From an uncultured Acetatifactor sp. (lineage in GTDB: Bacteria; Bacillota; Clostridia; Lachnospirales; Lachnospiraceae): a stretch of DNA of 7,987 nt. Of this stretch, positions 5,801 to 7,987 are shown one piece after another. The notes beneath the pieces were generated by a model, which saw only the letters and a list, made by a program, of their open reading frames with translations, had not been told where the DNA came from and did no database searches. The first letter of the stretch is position 1. Every line of letters starts with the position of its first letter. The position numbers and the translations under genes were made by a program. The DNA lies in the NCBI GenBank assembly GCA_947644185.1, contig CANRZC010000104.1, forward strand, positions 1-7,987. Reading direction: 5' to 3'.

Positions 5801-7138
5801 ATGACAAAGGATATGACGAAGGGAAGTCCGATGAAGCTAATTCTAGGATTTTCGATTCCGCTTTTATTTGGCTTTTTGTTTCAACAGTTCTATAGCATTG
5901 TGGATACGGTGATTGTAGGCCGTTTTTTGGGCACAGACAATCTGGCGGCAGTGGGCGCTACCGGATCCGTGAATTTCCTGATCATTGGATTTTGCATGGG
6001 CGTGTGCAGCGGCTTTTCCATTCCAGTGGCGCAAAGATTTGGGGCCAAAGACTATGTGGAGCTGCGCAAATATGTGGCCAACTGCGTCTGGCTGTCCATT
6101 GGCTTTGCAGCAGTGCTGACAGTGCTGACGGCTGCTCTTGCAAGGCAGATTTTGAGCTGGATGCAGACTCCAAAGAATATTATTGACAGATCATGTGCTT
6201 ACATATATGTAATATTTTTAGGGATTCCAGTGACGTTTCTGTACAATATGACCTCCGGGGTCATCCGCGCTCTGGGAGACAGCAGGACCCCAGTGATTTT
6301 TCTGGTGATGTCTTCTTTTTTAAATGTTGGGCTGGACTTATTTTTTATCATCAATCTTCGCATGGGAGTCCAGGGCGCTGCCTTGGCCACGGTGATCTCC
6401 CAGGGGGTGTCCGGGGTGTGCTGCCTGGTGTTCATGTGGAAGAAGTTTGAAATTCTACGGATTCAGAAGGAAGAATGGGCAGCGGATACCCATCGGATGG
6501 GGATATTGTGCAGTATGGGAGTCCCCATGGGACTGCAGTATTCCGTCACAGCTATCGGCAGTGTGATACTGCAGAGCGCCACCAACACCCTGGGCTCCAA
6601 TGCGGTGGCAGCTGTCACCGCAGGTGGACGTATCAACGGCTTTTTGGCCTGTCCCTTTGACGCCATGGGATCTACCATGGCTACCTACGGTGGACAGAAT
6701 ATAGGCGCAAAAAAGCTAAATCGTATCGGTGAGGGGCTAAAATCCTGCATTATACTGGGGGTAGGCTATTCTATCATCGCCCTGCTTGTGAGTATTTTCT
6801 GTGGCAGATCTCTGGCCTCCCTGTTTTTGGACGCCTCCGAGAGCAGTATCATTGACAATGCGCGGATGCTTATGATTGCCAATACAGCCTGCTATGCTCT
6901 ACTGGCGCTGGTGAACATTATCCGGTTCTTGATACAGGGCATGGGATTCCCTACCTTTGCTATCCTGGCGGGGGTGTTTGAAATGGTGGCAAGAGGAATT
7001 GTGGGCTTCCTGTTGGTGCCGCTGTTGGGATTTACAGGCGTGGCACTGGGGAATCCTCTGGCATGGCTGTTTGCGGATGCTTTCTTAATTCCGGCGTATT
7101 TTCATGTGCGAGGGACACTAAAGAAGCAGCTAAAGTAG
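5801..7138 (+). CDS. MATE-family multidrug/cation antiporter
   Basis: This 445-aa inner-membrane exporter is of the MATE type, which couples Na+ or H+ entry to export of drugs or metabolites. It begins MTKDMTKGSPMKLI and continues FSIPLLFGFLFQQFYSIVDT and VIVGRFLGTDNLAAVGATGS, the typical first-helix region. The remaining sequence alternates hydrophobic helices and short polar loops, consistent with 12 membrane segments in two halves; the second half includes GSVILQSATNTLGSNAVAAV. The length is normal for the family. GAGAGG (5788-5793) lies 7 bases before the ATG. A second in-frame ATG at 5813 follows a near-repeat of the first codons, but the longer form matches family starts. Promoter and operator-like symmetry lie upstream. 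The substrate cannot be read from sequence. The last codons adjoin a GNAT fragment, so the very C-terminus may have been altered. Confidence 0.93.
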   Translation: MTKDMTKGSPMKLILGFSIPLLFGFLFQQFYSIVDTVIVGRFLGTDNLAAVGATGSVNFLIIGFCMGVCSGFSIPVAQRFGAKDYVELRKYVANCVWLSIGFAAVLTVLTAALARQILSWMQTPKNIIDRSCAYIYVIFLGIPVTFLYNMTSGVIRALGDSRTPVIFLVMSSFLNVGLDLFFIINLRMGVQGAALATVISQGVSGVCCLVFMWKKFEILRIQKEEWAADTHRMGILCSMGVPMGLQYSVTAIGSVILQSATNTLGSNAVAAVTAGGRINGFLACPFDAMGSTMATYGGQNIGAKKLNRIGEGLKSCIILGVGYSIIALLVSIFCGRSLASLFLDASESSIIDNARMLMIANTACYALLALVNIIRFLIQGMGFPTFAILAGVFEMVARGIVGFLLVPLLGFTGVALGNPLAWLFADAFLIPAYFHVRGTLKKQLK

Positions 7139-7341
7139 AGGAATTGTACATCAAACCAGAATACCGTTCAAAAGGAATCGGCAGGGCGTTGTTTCGACAT
7201 GTGGAGGCGGCGCTGACAGGAGAAGTTTCGTATCTCATGCTGGGCACCGCCACCAAGAACTGGAAGGCAATCCTACATTTTTACCTGGAGGAGCTGGGGA
7301 TGGAATTCTGGAGCGCCAGGCTATTCAAGAAGCTTTCTTGA
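7135..7341 (+). pseudogene. C-terminal fragment of a GNAT N-acetyltransferase
   Basis: About 68 codons in a frame different from MATE encode VEELYIKPEYRSKGIGRALF, which is GNAT motif A with the acetyl-CoA pyrophosphate loop R-S-K-G-I-G (7165-7182). A C-terminal helix region follows, including NWKAILHFYLEELGMEFW. Normal GNAT proteins are about 140-160 aa, so the N-terminal half with the first strands and helices is absent. Nothing upstream in this frame supplies it; that stretch is the 3' end of the MATE gene. No good start codon with a ribosome binding site lies after the MATE stop. An ATG at 7063 within MATE could yield a 92-aa chimera, but this is unlikely to be functional. A deletion joining the MATE 3' end to the middle of a GNAT gene is the simplest reading. 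The end overlaps the convergent minus-strand gene by 21 bp. Confidence 0.72.
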
Positions 7342-7987
7342 GGCAAAGGCAATTTCTTGTTCCAGGTAGTCCGGGACTGCGGTACCTGTGCTTCTCAGCT
7401 TCTGCTTCAGGATACTGAGCTTCTGAACTCGCTGACCAGAAAGGATCTTCTGACGGCTCAAAAGCTCTGAGAACATGGGGTTAGACTCCAGCCCTGCATC
7501 CATGGAAGCGGGGAGTGGGCAGTACAGGAACAGGATTCTGCGGGCTACCTTATTGAGCCTTGCGGAGCCATTGCTCTCATAGAGAATCCAGGTAATATAG
7601 TCTCTTACGAACATTTCCCGGAAGCTGTTTTTGGCCCGAGTCAGGCTATTTTGCAGCTTCTCTTTTGCATCCTTGCTCAGCTCTGTATTCTTCTTATAGA
7701 ATTGCATATAATCAAAGTATTCGCTGGTCAGGGAGGGCTCTGATATATCGTTCCAGCGCCCACTCTGGACACGCTTGCACATTTCCCAACGGAATTCGCC
7801 AGTCATCCGAACCATAGCTGTGTCCAGATTCTCCATATAGAAGATGGGGAGAACCATGCGGCTGGGACTGTTGCGCTTGCGCCCCTCAATTTCCTGCCAC
7901 AGAGATCCTCTTATGCCTGCATTGGGCATCAGGATAATGTCTGGCAGATATTCCACGTGGATAGGCTCTCTATTCATAGCCTGTGCC
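7321..7987 (-). CDS. C-terminal part of a large uncharacterised protein (5' end outside window)
   Basis: The minus-strand frame is open from the right edge to the TAG at 7323-7321. An ATG at 7977-7975 is possible, but the frame continues upstream (reading A-Q-A before it) and only 10 bases are available, so this is more likely an internal methionine. The roughly 220 visible residues are soluble and mixed alpha/beta near the beginning (EYLPDIILMPNAGIRGSLWQ, then RMVLPIFYMENLD), then mainly helical and charged (TGEFRWEMCKR, FVRDYITWILYESNGS). No catalytic motif is evident. I have an unverified impression that Lachnospiraceae carry a conserved long protein ending like this, sometimes labelled as having a cyclic-nucleotide-binding domain; that domain is not visible here. 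Codon use looks like the other genes and no stops interrupt it, so it appears to be a genuine gene. It converges on the GNAT fragment. Confidence 0.75.
   Translation of the reverse strand, partial: AQAMNREPIHVEYLPDIILMPNAGIRGSLWQEIEGRKRNSPSRMVLPIFYMENLDTAMVRMTGEFRWEMCKRVQSGRWNDISEPSLTSEYFDYMQFYKKNTELSKDAKEKLQNSLTRAKNSFREMFVRDYITWILYESNGSARLNKVARRILFLYCPLPASMDAGLESNPMFSELLSRQKILSGQRVQKLSILKQKLRSTGTAVPDYLEQEIAFASRKLLE

Overview
The window reads as chromosomal DNA of a low-to-mid GC Gram-positive of the class Clostridia, most likely a Lachnospiraceae. The reasons are strong AGGAGG-type ribosome binding sites, sigma-A promoters with 17-bp spacers, frequent AGA/AGG arginine codons, a LytTR/GHKL two-gene signalling pair and a MATE exporter of the type common in gut Clostridia. 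The assignment is inferred from sequence style, not from a marker gene.

Layout, left to right. Positions 1-156 are a control region with an exact 11-bp direct repeat (21-bp period) upstream of a good promoter. A divergent gene may begin on the minus strand at position 41. Positions 157-894 encode a LytTR response regulator. It is followed 30 bp later by a GHKL histidine kinase (925-1599, GTG start) that has no membrane or sensor segment. A separate promoter (1610-1638) precedes a large SNF2-type helicase (1681-5184, about 1167 aa) with a SWIM-like cysteine cluster near its N-terminus. A small coiled-coil protein of unknown function follows (5302-5541). Positions 5542-5800 are a 259-bp gap holding a stable hairpin, a palindrome and a well-formed promoter for a MATE exporter (5801-7138). 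Directly abutting the MATE stop, in another frame, is the C-terminal half of a GNAT acetyltransferase without its N-terminal half. Its end overlaps tail to tail with a minus-strand gene that runs off the right edge (7321-7987).

How the parts work together. The regulator and kinase are probably one operon and one signalling pathway, and the repeat upstream may be the regulator's own binding site. The helicase and the small coiled-coil gene may be co-transcribed. The exporter has its own promoter with operator-like symmetry. I see no rRNA, tRNA, CRISPR array, insertion sequence or integrase. I do not see a convincing new multi-gene system. The points most worth checking are the LytTR-type repeat, the sensor-less kinase, the truncated GNAT and the leader region of the MATE gene.
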